From Aliidiomarina quisquiliarum (GTDB lineage: Bacteria > Pseudomonadota > Gammaproteobacteria > Enterobacterales > Alteromonadaceae), in the NCBI RefSeq assembly GCF_023922585.1, contig NZ_JAMFTN010000025.1, positions 40,977-104,976 of the forward strand: 64,000 nucleotides of DNA, in the 5' to 3' direction. Position 1 is the first letter of the stretch, and the number at the start of each line of letters is the position of its first letter. The notes below the pieces were generated by a model. The model saw nothing but the letters and a program-made list of their open reading frames with translations, searched no databases and was not told where the DNA came from. Position numbers and translations under genes: made by a program. This document shows positions 28,482 through 38,548 of this stretch, piece by piece.

Positions 28482-29627
28482 CTAATCGTGCGTTAGCTCT
28501 ACCTTGAAACCAAGTTGCTGACACTGATTCAAGAATGTTTCTGGCACCTTAACACAAGTGGCGCTTAACTCGCGCCGGTGTTGGTAAACTTTTCGAAGCC
28601 TGTCAAAGCCTTCGGCCGTTACACCATGTACGCGAAAGTCGTTATCGTCGGCAACAATAGCATAACTACTGCGTACCCAGTCTGTTACTAACGCCTGCGG
28701 CAATTTTTGGTTTGCTAAAGTTGGCGCCGTAAATTGGCGTAAGTTAACTGCAGGCATAAAGTGGCTTTCACTTAGTCGCTTGCCCTTCCAACTGAAGAAC
28801 TCGTACAGGGCCTCATATAATTTATAACTGCCACGTATTTTACCTTCCAGACTATGCCCTGCAATGTGTGGCGTAGCTAAGCCCACCCGCTGTAGCAACT
28901 CTAAATTTACGCTAGGTTCGCCTTCCCACACATCTAAAGCACAATATAGCCGTGGGCCGTCTTTTAGCCGTTGTAGTAACGCTTGATTATGCACCACAGG
29001 GCCCCGGCTAGCATTAACCAAAATAGCATCTGGCTTTAATAGTGCTAATTGCTCTGCATGCATTAAATGCAACGTACTATGGGGCGCTGCCGTGGTTAGC
29101 GGCACATGAAAGGTAATTACATCTGCTTGGGCCAATAACGACCAGTCGCCAAAGGTTTTATCGGCTTTGGGTAACACGGGTTCAGGATCAATATAGCGCA
29201 CGTCCATACCCAGCGCCGCTAAGCGTTTACCCGCTTGCACGCCCGTATGCCCTGCCCCTACCACTAATGCCAGTTTACCCGCCAATTCTAGCTTGGCTGT
29301 TGCCGCCAGCTCCAACACCGCAGCCAACACATATTCACCAACAGAAATAGCATTGGCGCCGGGCGCACTGGCAAAACCAATACCGCGCTTCTGTAACGCA
29401 TCAACGTCAACATGCTCCGTACCAATAGTACCGGTACCAACAAATTTAAGTTGAGGGGCTAAATCGAGTAGTTCTTTAGTAACCTTCGTTACCGAGCGAA
29501 TGAGTAATACCTCAGCTGCGAGAAGATCGGCTGCCGGTGGAGTACGGCCAGAAAAAGTTTTAATTTGCCCGCGCCCTTGCAGGTAGCAGTCAAGTTTAGG
29601 AAGGTTTTCGTGAATCAAAAAATTCAT
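28482..29627 (-). CDS. pdxB: Erythronate-4-phosphate dehydrogenase
   Basis: A 381-aa member of the D-2-hydroxyacid dehydrogenases, in pyridoxal phosphate synthesis. NAD site: LVVGAGHTGVQAGKRLAALG (about 124-143). The catalytic His is in GLATPHIAGHSLEGKIRGSY (about 249-268). The C-terminal DUF3410-type dimerisation part is present. It follows fabB and precedes asd, the same neighbourhood as in E. coli. Confidence 0.96.
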   Translation of the reverse strand: MNFLIHENLPKLDCYLQGRGQIKTFSGRTPPAADLLAAEVLLIRSVTKVTKELLDLAPQLKFVGTGTIGTEHVDVDALQKRGIGFASAPGANAISVGEYVLAAVLELAATAKLELAGKLALVVGAGHTGVQAGKRLAALGMDVRYIDPEPVLPKADKTFGDWSLLAQADVITFHVPLTTAAPHSTLHLMHAEQLALLKPDAILVNASRGPVVHNQALLQRLKDGPRLYCALDVWEGEPSVNLELLQRVGLATPHIAGHSLEGKIRGSYKLYEALYEFFSWKGKRLSESHFMPAVNLRQFTAPTLANQKLPQALVTDWVRSSYAIVADDNDFRVHGVTAEGFDRLRKVYQHRRELSATCVKVPETFLNQCQQLGFKVELTHD

Positions 29628-29711
29628 GGGCTCTCGCCTTCATTCAGGTTTGAGCCCAGTTTAGCAAGTTTTCCCTGCGTTTTAATATGTTACCAAGCTA
29701 TAACGAATAAA

Positions 29712-30932
29712 TTATGCTTCAGGAACATAACGGCGGAACACTAAAGAAGCGTTCGTACCACCAAAGCCAAAGCTATTCGACATCACCACGTTAATTTCTT
29801 TTTCAAGCGGCTCACGCACAATATTCATGCCCGCAGCTTGCTCGTCTAAGTTATCAATATTAATTGAAGGCGCTACAAAGCCGTCGCGCATCATGAGTAA
29901 TGAGAATACCGCTTCGTGAACACCAGCAGCACCAAGCGCGTGGCCTGTCATTGCTTTGGTTGCACTAATTGCTGGGGTGTTGTCGCCAAATACTTCACGT
30001 ATCGCCTCCAACTCTTTCACGTCGCCTACTGGCGTGCTGGTACCGTGCGTATTCAAATAGTCGATCGGCGTATCTAAGCCGGCCATCGCCATTTTCATAC
30101 AACGCACAGCGCCTTCGCCTGAAGGAGCAACCATGTCGTAACCGTCTGAGGTTGCGCCGTAGCCAACAATTTCAGCATAAATTTTCGCACCACGGGCTAG
30201 GGCTGTTTCTAGCTCTTCAATCACCAGCATACCGCCACCACCTGAAGGCACGAAGCCGTCACGATCTGCGTCATAGGTACGCGACGCTTTTTCAGGCGTG
30301 TCGTTATATTTCGTGCTGAGTGCACCCATGGCGTCAAATTCCATGCCTAGGGTCCAATGCAGCTCTTCACCACCACCTGCGAATACGCGATCTTGCTTAC
30401 CTAATTGAATGAGCTCTAACGCATGGCCAATACAGTGCGCACTGGTAGCACACGCCGAACTAATTGAATAGTTCACGCCCTTAATTTTCATTGGCGTTGC
30501 TAAGCAAGCAGACGTGGTCGACGCCATGCAACGTGGCACCATATATGGCCCAACACGGCGTACACCGCGCTCGCGCAACGTGTCTGCTGCGGCAACTTGG
30601 TGTTCACCTGAAGCGCCACCTGAACCTACTACTAACCCGGTGCGCTCGTTACTTACTTCCTCTTCGGTTAAGCCTGCATCAGCAATAGCTTGCTCAAGAG
30701 AAATATATGCATAGGCAGCTGCGTCGCCCATAAAGCGCAGTGCTTTACGATCAATATGGTCTGCAACATTAATTTTTAAGTCGCCCCATACCTGACAACG
30801 TAAGCCCATTTCTGCAAAACTTTCTGAACGGGTAATTCCTGAACGCCCTTCACGAAGTGAACTCAACACTTCTTCTTGGTTGTTGCCAATGCTCGAAACA
30901 ATACCTAAACCAGTAACAACAGCTCGTCTCAT
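29712..30932 (-). CDS. fabB: 3-oxoacyl-ACP synthase I (FabB)
   Basis: A 406-aa ketoacyl synthase elongating acyl-ACP and needed for unsaturated fatty acids. The N terminus is [17 protein letters not shown]. Catalytic triad: Cys in [20 protein letters not shown] (about 158-177), His in [13 protein letters not shown] (about 294-306) and His in [20 protein letters not shown] (about 326-345). The C terminus is [19 protein letters not shown]. FabB rather than FabF is supported by the SISSACATS context, length and the pdxB neighbour. Confidence 0.95.
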   Translation of the reverse strand: MRRAVVTGLGIVSSIGNNQEEVLSSLREGRSGITRSESFAEMGLRCQVWGDLKINVADHIDRKALRFMGDAAAYAYISLEQAIADAGLTEEEVSNERTGLVVGSGGASGEHQVAAADTLRERGVRRVGPYMVPRCMASTTSACLATPMKIKGVNYSISSACATSAHCIGHALELIQLGKQDRVFAGGGEELHWTLGMEFDAMGALSTKYNDTPEKASRTYDADRDGFVPSGGGGMLVIEELETALARGAKIYAEIVGYGATSDGYDMVAPSGEGAVRCMKMAMAGLDTPIDYLNTHGTSTPVGDVKELEAIREVFGDNTPAISATKAMTGHALGAAGVHEAVFSLLMMRDGFVAPSINIDNLDEQAAGMNIVREPLEKEINVVMSNSFGFGGTNASLVFRRYVPEA

Positions 30933-31067
30933 CTTGTCTGTCCTATGTTAAAATTTGTGCGTATCATAGCGCGTCCGCGAGCAAACGAAAATCTATCAAT
31001 GCAGTGGTCAGCTTAGCTATACCTTTATTCGCCATACGGAATGAGTTGTATTGTGCCCCAAGAACCC

Positions 31068-32972
31068 ATGAACAAAACGCCCCTAAGCTATGCCGAGCTT
31101 GCCTTCGATGCCACAGGCACACCTCGCTCTACGCAGCATAACGACGTTTACTTTTCTCGTGGCCAAGGCGTCGCTGAAAGCCGATATGTATTTCTTCAGC
31201 ACAATTTCTTACCGGCTAAGTGGCACACTTTAAAAGCTGACTCTACCTGGGTCATAGCTGAAACAGGCTTTGGCACCGGGCTCAATTTTTTTACCGCAGC
31301 CACCGACTTTCTCCAACACGCGCCAGCACATACTCAACTGCATTATGTTTCTTTTGAAAAGTACCCACTTCACGCCAGCGATCTCACCACTATTGCTAGC
31401 CACTGGCCTGAGTTTGAAAGTATTAGTCAAGCCACCGCGGCTCATTACCCTGAACTTATTCCCGGCTTGCACCGGCTGCAGTTACACCCACGTATCACCC
31501 TCGACCTCATTTTTGGCGACGTGCTCGATACCTTGCCCGACTGGGCCGCAGCCCATGAAAACATGGTCGACTCATGGTTTCTAGACGGCTTTGCACCAAG
31601 CAAAAACCCCACCATGTGGCAGCCGGTGGTGTATCAATCGGTATTTAAAAGCTTAAAAGCACAGGGCACCCTTGCTACCTTCACTGCCACCGGCCATGTT
31701 CGCCGAGGCTTAGAAGCAGCCGGCTTAAACATAAAAAAAGTCCGTGGTTTTGGCTATAAGCGCGATATGCTCTGCGGCACTAAACCAACCTTAGCAACAC
31801 CTGCGCCACGCTTACCTAAGTCTATCGCCATTATTGGAGGCGGCATTGCCGCCGCAAGCGTAGCTACTGAATTACGCGACTTTAACGGCCCATTAACCTT
31901 AGTTTGGGGCGCTAAAAGCCCTGCCGACGGTGCTTCTGGTAACCCCCAAGGGGCTATTTATCCCTTATTGCAAGCCAACTGGACCCTACTAAGCCAACTC
32001 AACACCCATGCCTTTTGTTTTAGCCGCACGTTTTACCAGCAACATGTGCCTCATCAGGTACATTGGACCGGTGTGGAATTATTAGAGCGCTCAGCAGAAG
32101 ACAAAATTCGCCAGAAAAAAATTATTCAACGCCAGCTTTACCCAACGTCCATAGTGCAGGCCAAAGCCCACAGCCTGCTTATGCCAACCGCTGGTTGGCT
32201 TAACCCGTTGGCGGTGGTGAGCGAGTTATTCCAGCAGCTTATTCAGTATCGTGAAACCCGTGGGCTTCCTACCCAGATTATTAAAGACCAGCCGGTAAAG
32301 TCGCTCGAGCGTATTGCAAGCCAATGGCACATTGAAACCAACAGCGGCAGTTATCAAGCTACAAATGTGGTGTTATGTGTGGGCCATAGTTTAGGGTTAG
32401 CCGAGCAAGCCGTTACCGCCACTCATATTCACAGTCGCGCGTTAGCACAGGCCAACTTACCTATTCGGCCCGTGCGCGGGCAAATTAGCTTGTTACAGGC
32501 CGGCGCCCTCGAAAACTTACAGCATGTAGTGTGTGAGAAGGGTTATGTATTACCGCCACAGCAAGGGGTGCTGTGTACCGGGGCAACCTTCGATCAAAAC
32601 GACCATAGTGCCAATATAAAAGAAAGTGATAATGCCGCGAATATCAACAAATTAAATAGCATGATGCATACCAATTTTCAGGCTAGCGACCTTCTTGGCT
32701 GCCGCGCTTCGGTGCGCGCCACAACTCCTGATCATATTCCTATTCAAGGCCCACTGGTGCGTGCCAGTGCCTGCGGCAAAGAAACCGTTTCATGCCCAGG
32801 CTTGTCGGTTATTTTAGGGTTAGGCTCGAGGGGGTTTACTACGGCGCCGTGGCTAGCACATGCCGTAGCGTGCAACATTCTGGGTAAACCATTACCCTTT
32901 GGCGAGCGCATTGCAAAGGCAACCGGCACCCGTCGTTTTATACAACGGGCGCAAGCTAGAACAAATGAGTAA
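31068..32972 (+). CDS. mnmC: Bifunctional tRNA mnm5s2U biosynthesis protein
   Basis: About 634 aa from the ATG at 31068; a Met nine codons earlier exists, but this start aligns with the family N terminus up to the GTP in FDATGTP. It completes mnm5s2U34 in tRNA. The N-terminal methyltransferase half has the SAM loop VIAETGFGTGLNFF (about 58-71) and WFLDGFAPSKNP. The C-terminal oxidase half has the FAD loop IAIIGGGIAAASVA (about 248-261) and RASVRATTPDHIPIQGPLV near the end. Divergent from fabB and convergent with the YfcL gene, as in E. coli. Confidence 0.96.
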   Translation: MNKTPLSYAELAFDATGTPRSTQHNDVYFSRGQGVAESRYVFLQHNFLPAKWHTLKADSTWVIAETGFGTGLNFFTAATDFLQHAPAHTQLHYVSFEKYPLHASDLTTIASHWPEFESISQATAAHYPELIPGLHRLQLHPRITLDLIFGDVLDTLPDWAAAHENMVDSWFLDGFAPSKNPTMWQPVVYQSVFKSLKAQGTLATFTATGHVRRGLEAAGLNIKKVRGFGYKRDMLCGTKPTLATPAPRLPKSIAIIGGGIAAASVATELRDFNGPLTLVWGAKSPADGASGNPQGAIYPLLQANWTLLSQLNTHAFCFSRTFYQQHVPHQVHWTGVELLERSAEDKIRQKKIIQRQLYPTSIVQAKAHSLLMPTAGWLNPLAVVSELFQQLIQYRETRGLPTQIIKDQPVKSLERIASQWHIETNSGSYQATNVVLCVGHSLGLAEQAVTATHIHSRALAQANLPIRPVRGQISLLQAGALENLQHVVCEKGYVLPPQQGVLCTGATFDQNDHSANIKESDNAANINKLNSMMHTNFQASDLLGCRASVRATTPDHIPIQGPLVRASACGKETVSCPGLSVILGLGSRGFTTAPWLAHAVACNILGKPLPFGERIAKATGTRRFIQRAQARTNE

Positions 32973-33266
32973 CTAACGGGCAGCTGTTGCTTTCGCTTTT
33001 TGCTCCAGCCGAGTTACCATGCCTTCTACTAGCACTCGGTCACTGTCATTTAATTCACCGGCGTGTTCGGCAACACTGGCATATAATGCTGGCCAAAACT
33101 TCGCTTGATCTTCTTCACCAGCCATAGTTAAACGCGCCACAATCAAGTCGAAATGGCCTCGTAAATACCCACTCGCAAACAGCTCATCGTCGTTACCATG
33201 GGCCACAATGTGATCAAATTCCGCGTCAATGTCTTCCGACATCTCGGTAATACTCTTGCTGCTCAT
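32973..33266 (-). CDS. yfcL: YfcL family protein
   Basis: A 97-aa, acidic, probably all-helical protein with LFASGYLRGHFDLIVAR (about 29-45) as the recognisable core. It lies immediately beside mnmC, whose stop codon ends 1 bp away. E. coli has the same neighbour. No function is known. Confidence 0.85.
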   Translation of the reverse strand: MSSKSITEMSEDIDAEFDHIVAHGNDDELFASGYLRGHFDLIVARLTMAGEEDQAKFWPALYASVAEHAGELNDSDRVLVEGMVTRLEQKAKATAAR

Positions 33267-33399
33267 ATATCCTCAAACGCTATAATAGTTTGGCGCTTAG
33301 TATACCGTTCATAGGCTTAGCCATCTACCATCCAAACGGCTTTCTGTTACAATGGCCGCCATTCTTTTTACCCGCAGTACTTGGAGTTTTAACCAGACC

Positions 33400-33924
33400 A
33401 TGGGTGATTTTCGGATTGGTTTATTTTATGGTTCAACCACCTGCTATACAGAAATGGCAGCAGAAAAAATACGCGACTTTATTGGCGCCGACATTGTTGA
33501 CATATACAACATCAAAGACGTGCCGCTGGCTAAGGTGAACGACTATTCGTTACTAATATTTGGCATTTCCACTTGGGACTTTGGTGAATTACAAGAAGAC
33601 TGGGAAAGCCTATGGCAAGAAGCAAGCACCTTAAACCTCAGCGGTAAAACGTTAGCGCTTTATGGTATGGGCGACCAAGACGGCTACCCTGAATGGTTTC
33701 AAGACGCGCTCGGCATGCTGCACGACGCGGTGGCACAACCTAACTTAAAACGTATTGGGTTTTGGCCCAATGAAGGCTACAACTTCGAAGCGTCGAAAGG
33801 CCTAACTGCAGATAAAACACACTTTGTTGGCCTAGCACTAGACGAAGACTCGCAATACGAATTGTCAGACGAGCGCATTGCTATTTGGTGCACCCAAGTT
33901 TTAGAAGAAATAGCTGCCGCCTAA
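33400..33924 (+). CDS. fldB: Flavodoxin FldB-like
   Basis: About 174 aa from the ATG at 33400 ([19 protein letters not shown] follows); the frame is open 16 codons further left, but flavodoxins begin with this strand. The FMN phosphate loop is YGSTTCYTE (about 10-18), the isoalloxazine loops are [12 protein letters not shown] (about 57-68) and [13 protein letters not shown] (about 90-102). It carries single electrons at low potential. The sequence is closer to FldB than FldA by its length and [17 protein letters not shown] ending. Confidence 0.92.
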   Translation: MGDFRIGLFYGSTTCYTEMAAEKIRDFIGADIVDIYNIKDVPLAKVNDYSLLIFGISTWDFGELQEDWESLWQEASTLNLSGKTLALYGMGDQDGYPEWFQDALGMLHDAVAQPNLKRIGFWPNEGYNFEASKGLTADKTHFVGLALDEDSQYELSDERIAIWCTQVLEEIAAA

Positions 33925-33941
33925 GTAGCAGCTATTCATTA

Positions 33942-34373
33942 CTAAGAAAGTGGCTGTTGTAACCGCAGCCCTTCCTTTAGCGCGTCGCAAAACTCATGCA
34001 ACGCCTTTTCTTCATAAGCCACCGCAGGGTGTTTACCCCATACAGGGCTTGGCCATGCGGGGTCGGCTTTAAAGCGCACAATATGGTGCATATGTAACTG
34101 CGGTACCACATTGCCCAAAGCACCAATATTAAGCTTCTCGCCTTTAAAGTGCTTCATTAACCACATTGATAAAAAAGTCGACTCTTGCAATAATTGCTGT
34201 TGTTGCATGGCTTCAAGCTCATATATTTCGCGAATTCCAGCAACCCTTGGCACTAAAATAACCCAAGGGTACTGGCTGTCGTTCATCACTAATACACGGC
34301 AAAGAGGCAAGTCGCCTACCGACTTCGTATCTGCAGCAAGCTGCGTATCTAAGGTCCAAATATCTGTCATCAT
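33942..34373 (-). CDS. HIT-domain protein with a Gln-His-His triad
   Basis: A 143-aa protein. The nucleotide-binding motif is NVVPQLHMHHIVRFKADPAW (about 87-106), in which the first His of the normal HxHxH triad is Gln, giving Q-x-H-x-H. The next residues, PVWGK, are typical of a proteobacterial HIT subgroup, so Gln is probably family-normal rather than a defect. It is likely a nucleotide hydrolase or transferase of unknown substrate. The start is one of two adjacent ATG codons. Confidence 0.85.
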   Translation of the reverse strand: MMTDIWTLDTQLAADTKSVGDLPLCRVLVMNDSQYPWVILVPRVAGIREIYELEAMQQQQLLQESTFLSMWLMKHFKGEKLNIGALGNVVPQLHMHHIVRFKADPAWPSPVWGKHPAVAYEEKALHEFCDALKEGLRLQQPLS

Positions 34374-34388
34374 TTACCTTTTAGTGCT

Positions 34389-34426
34389 GAATACTTTAGT
34401 AGCGAATACTTTAATGACGAATACTA
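34389..34426. repeat. 15-bp tandem repeat (about 2.5 copies) spanning the M28 stop codon
   Basis: GAATACTTTA begins at 34389 and 34404, and GAATACTA at 34419, a 15-bp period. The stop codon of the M28 gene (34411-34413) lies inside the array. Confidence 0.7.
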
Positions 34427-36120
34427 TTTTCGTCACCCGCAAACACCTGGCCAAAATAACTGTCTGGCAACCATGTTGGGCGCACTGCATTGCCATTAGC
34501 AATCATGCGGCCAATATCGTAGTTAATATTGGTAAATACCGCGCCTGCATCATAACGAATGCCGCCGTATTGTTCCGTTAAGGTGCTAATTTCGTCTGAA
34601 TGCCTGTGGTAATGCTTGGCAAAGAATTCGCCCCACACTTCGCCGCCATCTTCCCCTTCATTTTGCGACTCAAAACCAGTCATCAAAAATACCGCCGGAA
34701 TTCCTTTTTTCACTAAAGCATAGTGGTCTGAACGTGTGAAAATAGCTTGCTCAGGCATTGGGTCGGGGCTGCGCTTAATACCATGCAACTCTGCCGCTTC
34801 TGCAACTACGGCGCCTAAGCTTGAATGTTCCGCACCAAAGGCAACAACATCAGCAAAGTTATACAGTAACACGGGCATGTCTAAGTTTACGTTCGCCACA
34901 ATGTTTTCAATTGGCACTGTTGGGTAATGGGCAAAGTAATCGGCACCCAATAAACCACGCTCTTCTGCGGTAACTGCCGCAAACATAATGGTACGGTCGG
35001 GGTGGTCGCCATTTTTCGCCGCTTCTACAAACATGCGCGCCGTTTCTAGCATTACTGCTACACCCGCTGCGTTGTCCATTGCGCCATTATTAAACTTGAG
35101 CTCGCCTTCTGTATTGTTTACCGGGCCTAAATGGTCTGAATGGGCGGTATACAGCACAACTTCGTTACGTAATGTATTATGGCCGCCACTAAGCTTTGCC
35201 ATTACGTTAGGGCTATCGAGCGCACCGAACACCGACTGCTTCGCTAAGGTTGCCGACACACCAAGGGCAACACCCTTCGGCATTTCATTAGCGTCTATTT
35301 GTTGCCAAATGTCGGCGAGCTCTAGCTCAACGTTTTCAAATAAATGCGCTGCCGCTTCATAATGCAAAAATGCTCCACCACGAAGTTGGCCTTCGTCGCC
35401 ATGGGCTTCACCTTCAGGTGTTAACCAGGTCATACGGCGAGCATCAGCAGCATAGCGGCGCATGACCGCAAAGGGTCTAACTTCCTCTTGTTTAGGCGTA
35501 TGTAAGGTAATAATGCCCACCGCACCACGCTCAATAGCTAATTCAGTTTTAATCCGGCCAAGGTGGGCTGCTGCCTCACTTGGCAAACCGTCAGGGCGGC
35601 CCGACAACATCACCACAATTGCGCCGTCTACATCTAGGCCCGCGTAGTCGTCAAAGCCAAACTTGTCCGACACCATGCCATAACCCACAAATACTAAAGG
35701 GGCTGTTACTTCTAGTTTTTCCGCAAAGGTGCTCGGGCTAGCAGTAAAAGCTTCTAAGTACGGCAGCGAAATATTTTTCCTACCATTGTGCACAATAAAC
35801 TTCGGGCTATCGGCCACTAAGGTTGCGGTACGAAAAGGCACCCGCTGGTAATAGCCGTCGTTGCCAGCAGGCTCTAGACCAAGCTCTTTAAACTGGCTCA
35901 CTATATAAGCAGAGGCTATTTCATGGCCCCGTGTTCCCGTGTCACGGCCTTCTAATAAGTCGCTGGCTAGAAACTCTAAATGTGCTTCCAGCGCCACTTC
36001 ACTGGCTACTGGTTGAAAAGCCTGATCTTGCTGCTGATTTTTTTCTTCGACGGCCGGGCTACACGCAGCCACAGCCAAAACCGTTAGCAAAGAAAGAAAT
36101 CCCTTACGATACAAATTCAT
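34411..36120 (-). CDS. M28 family zinc aminopeptidase, lipoprotein
   Basis: A 569-aa exported peptidase. Lipobox AVAAC puts the lipid Cys at about 20. After an N-terminal helical part, a PA-domain-like insert lies at about 130-240. The catalytic M28 domain has the metal ligands YTAHSDHLGPV (His, Asp), NNGAMDNAAGVAVMLETA (Asp), AVTAEERGLLGADYF (catalytic Glu and ligand Glu), NVNLDMP (Asp) and a C-terminal His in FAKHYHRHSDE. It is divergent from the ZnuD-like receptor gene (182-bp gap), and both are tied to zinc. Confidence 0.92.
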   Translation of the reverse strand: MNLYRKGFLSLLTVLAVAACSPAVEEKNQQQDQAFQPVASEVALEAHLEFLASDLLEGRDTGTRGHEIASAYIVSQFKELGLEPAGNDGYYQRVPFRTATLVADSPKFIVHNGRKNISLPYLEAFTASPSTFAEKLEVTAPLVFVGYGMVSDKFGFDDYAGLDVDGAIVVMLSGRPDGLPSEAAAHLGRIKTELAIERGAVGIITLHTPKQEEVRPFAVMRRYAADARRMTWLTPEGEAHGDEGQLRGGAFLHYEAAAHLFENVELELADIWQQIDANEMPKGVALGVSATLAKQSVFGALDSPNVMAKLSGGHNTLRNEVVLYTAHSDHLGPVNNTEGELKFNNGAMDNAAGVAVMLETARMFVEAAKNGDHPDRTIMFAAVTAEERGLLGADYFAHYPTVPIENIVANVNLDMPVLLYNFADVVAFGAEHSSLGAVVAEAAELHGIKRSPDPMPEQAIFTRSDHYALVKKGIPAVFLMTGFESQNEGEDGGEVWGEFFAKHYHRHSDEISTLTEQYGGIRYDAGAVFTNINYDIGRMIANGNAVRPTWLPDSYFGQVFAGDENSIRH

Positions 36121-36226
36121 ATGAAAACACCCTGAGAAATTAGTGCGGTCAGTTTAACCGCTTACAGCCTTCCATACCAGCCACAATAATCACTGAACTC
36201 TTGCTTTCAAAATGCCATTATTGTAG

Positions 36227-36241
36227 TGTTACATTATAACA
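36227..36241. promoter_or_regulatory. Candidate Zur-binding palindrome between the M28 peptidase and ZnuD-like genes
   Basis: TGTTA-CATTA-TAACA has perfect 5-bp arms with a 5-bp centre, matching the core of the gammaproteobacterial Zur box (TGTTATAATATAACA type). It lies 61 bp before the receptor ATG, overlapping a plausible -10 region. That is where a zinc-dependent repressor would act. Confidence 0.55.
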
Positions 36242-36302
36242 TCACACAAACTAGCCATGCATCGCTTAAATGCATTAAAACCCACTTTAAGGATTCCTCT
36301 AG

Positions 36303-38474
36303 ATGTATCAGAAGACCCCTGTTGCCCTTGCTGTGGCAACCCTCTTAATGCCGCTTACCCTTCACGCTGAAGAAACTGCAGAAAACGCACCCCACGAACA
36401 CGATCACAAATACGAGCGTGTTATTGTTACTGCATCACCTCTTGAAAAGTCGGCTCTGAACAGTGCCCAAGCTATTCATGTATTAAGCGACGACGAATTA
36501 CGCCAAGCCCAAGCGGCAACCCTAGGTGAAACCTTGCGCGGCATTCCTGGTGTGCAGTCGAGCTACTTTGGCCCTACCGCAAGCAGCCCTGTTATTCGTG
36601 GCCTCGACGGCCCCAGAGTTAAAGTGGTACAAAATGGTTTAGATGTAGCCGACATTTCTCGTGGTGGCCCCGACCATGCCGTATCAACAGAAAGTACCAC
36701 CGCCCAACAAATTGAAGTATTCCGTGGCCCTTCAACGTTATTATTTGGTAGTGGCGCCAGCGGTGGTGTGGTTAACGTGGTCGACAATCGCGTACCGCGC
36801 TACGCTGAACAAGGTATTACTGGGTACTATGGCGCGGGTTACAACAGCAGTGCCAATGAACGTAATGTAAGTGCAGGAATAGACGCCGGTGCCGACGACA
36901 TTACGGTGCACTTCGACATGTTTATGCGTAAAGGCGACGACTACGACGTACCAAATTTCCTTACCCTCGAAGGCGATATTGCCAACACCATTGAAAACTC
37001 CTTTACCGACGACAAAGGCTTCAACATTGGTGCCAGCTACTTTTTAGACTCAGGCTTTATCGGCTTTTCATATGGCCGCATGGAACGCGACTATGGTTTA
37101 CCCGGCCACACCCACGACGAAGGCGAAGGCCATGATAGCCACGACGAGCATGACGACATTTATGCCAGCTTTGTGCAAGACCGCTATCAAGTGCTTGGTT
37201 CGTTTATCGACCCTATGAAAGGGTTTAAACGCCTCGACATTAATCTTGGTTTTACTGAAATGAATCACGACGAAATTGAAGGAGATGTGGTTGAAACCGG
37301 GTTTTCATTAGAGCAAACTGAACTACGTTTAACCGCAACGCACCAGCCAATTTTGAGCTGGGACGGTGCTGTTGGTATTCAGGTACAAAATCAGCAATAC
37401 CAGTCGTCGGGTACCGAAGCTTTCACGCCAAATTCTGAAACCGACTTAACCGGGATATTCTGGTTACTAGAAAAAAACATCGACCAAATAACCCTGGAAA
37501 TGGGTGCACGGGTAGAAGAGGTTAAAATAGCTACCGATGATTTCGGCACCATTAAGCACACTCCTGTTAGCGCTTCTTTTGGGGTGAACTATCGAGCAAC
37601 CGAGCTACTAAGCTTCAGCATGAGCCTTAGCTATAGTGAACGCGCACCACAAGCAAATGAACTCTTTGCCAATGGCGCTCACTTTGCTACCCGTTCATAC
37701 GAGTTAGGTGGTTTTTATGAGCTACATGAAGATCACCATGCCCCAACTGATCCAGATTACACAGGGTTATACCATGTTGCTCCTAGCACAACTGGCCTTA
37801 ATAAAGAAAAAGCTAATAACATTGACCTTGGTTTGCATTACGATGGTTTAAAGTATCACCTCGATGCGAGCGTATTCTACAACCATATTCGTAATTTTAT
37901 TTACCAACAAAATACTGGCTTAAGTAGCGAACTACTGGTTGCCGATCATAGCCACCACGATGATCACGGCCACCACGATGATCACGGTCATGACCATAGT
38001 AGTGCGGGTTTACCTATTTATGCCTATCAACAACAAGACGCTGACCTGTACGGCTACGAGCTAGCAGGCCATTACGAATTCAATTCACAATGGCACCTGG
38101 GTGCTTTTAGCGACTACACCCGCGCTAAGTTTGTCGACGCTAGCCCAGGCAATACCAATGTGCCGCGCATACCTGCACAACGTGCAGGCTTGCACCTAAG
38201 CTATATGCCTGCAGGTTGGGAAACGAAACTTTCATACACCCATCATTTTAGCCAAACAAAGGTTTCTGCTGACGAGGTGAAAACCGACGGCTTTGGCATG
38301 TTAAGCGCCCATGTAAATTACTATCCTAGTTACTTTGCTGGCCAAGACTTTGCCATTTACTTTAAAGCGGAAAACATAACCAACCAGCTCGGTTATGCTC
38401 ACAACTCCTTTATCAAAGACTTCGCCCCGCTGCCAGGTCGTAGTTTTGGCATAGGTGTGCGCGCTCAATTCTAG
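36303..38474 (+). CDS. znuD: His-rich TonB-dependent receptor, ZnuD-like (zinc uptake)
   Basis: A 723-aa outer-membrane receptor. The signal peptide ends LTLHA (about 22). A His-rich start (HEHDHKYERVIVTASPLEKS) leads to a plug domain (about 45-165) with PVIRGLDGPRVKVVQNGLDV and FRGPSTLLFGSGASGGVVNV. The barrel ends GRSFGIGVRAQF with a terminal Phe. Two further His/Asp-rich loops are seen: HTHDEGEGHDSHDEHDD (about 275-291) and a longer one at about 548-566. ZnuD in Neisseria uses such loops to bind zinc, and the Zur-like box upstream supports this. Ribosome site AAGGA precedes the ATG. Confidence 0.85.
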   Translation: MYQKTPVALAVATLLMPLTLHAEETAENAPHEHDHKYERVIVTASPLEKSALNSAQAIHVLSDDELRQAQAATLGETLRGIPGVQSSYFGPTASSPVIRGLDGPRVKVVQNGLDVADISRGGPDHAVSTESTTAQQIEVFRGPSTLLFGSGASGGVVNVVDNRVPRYAEQGITGYYGAGYNSSANERNVSAGIDAGADDITVHFDMFMRKGDDYDVPNFLTLEGDIANTIENSFTDDKGFNIGASYFLDSGFIGFSYGRMERDYGLPGHTHDEGEGHDSHDEHDDIYASFVQDRYQVLGSFIDPMKGFKRLDINLGFTEMNHDEIEGDVVETGFSLEQTELRLTATHQPILSWDGAVGIQVQNQQYQSSGTEAFTPNSETDLTGIFWLLEKNIDQITLEMGARVEEVKIATDDFGTIKHTPVSASFGVNYRATELLSFSMSLSYSERAPQANELFANGAHFATRSYELGGFYELHEDHHAPTDPDYTGLYHVAPSTTGLNKEKANNIDLGLHYDGLKYHLDASVFYNHIRNFIYQQNTGLSSELLVADHSHHDDHGHHDDHGHDHSSAGLPIYAYQQQDADLYGYELAGHYEFNSQWHLGAFSDYTRAKFVDASPGNTNVPRIPAQRAGLHLSYMPAGWETKLSYTHHFSQTKVSADEVKTDGFGMLSAHVNYYPSYFAGQDFAIYFKAENITNQLGYAHNSFIKDFAPLPGRSFGIGVRAQF
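37952..37987. repeat. Two perfect 18-bp tandem repeats in a ZnuD-like loop
   Basis: CCACCACGATGATCACGG occurs twice in a row and encodes His-His-Asp-Asp-His-Gly. Length change by slippage would keep the frame and alter the number of zinc-binding His residues. Confidence 0.95.
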
Positions 38475-38548
38475 GCATTGGCTATACTGTGCAGTAGAAT
38501 AAGTTAATTATTTAAAGTTTATTAGCAAGCGTTCCCAAAGGAGAATCT

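Noticed and set aside
30933..31040. A TGGTCAGC half-site upstream of fabB like a FadR box
   Set aside because: Only one half matches; the other half of the palindrome is absent.
33942..34373. Loss of the histidine triad in the HIT protein as a sign of inactivation
   Set aside because: Gln in the first position occurs with the conserved flanking PVWGK block, so it looks like a normal subgroup feature.
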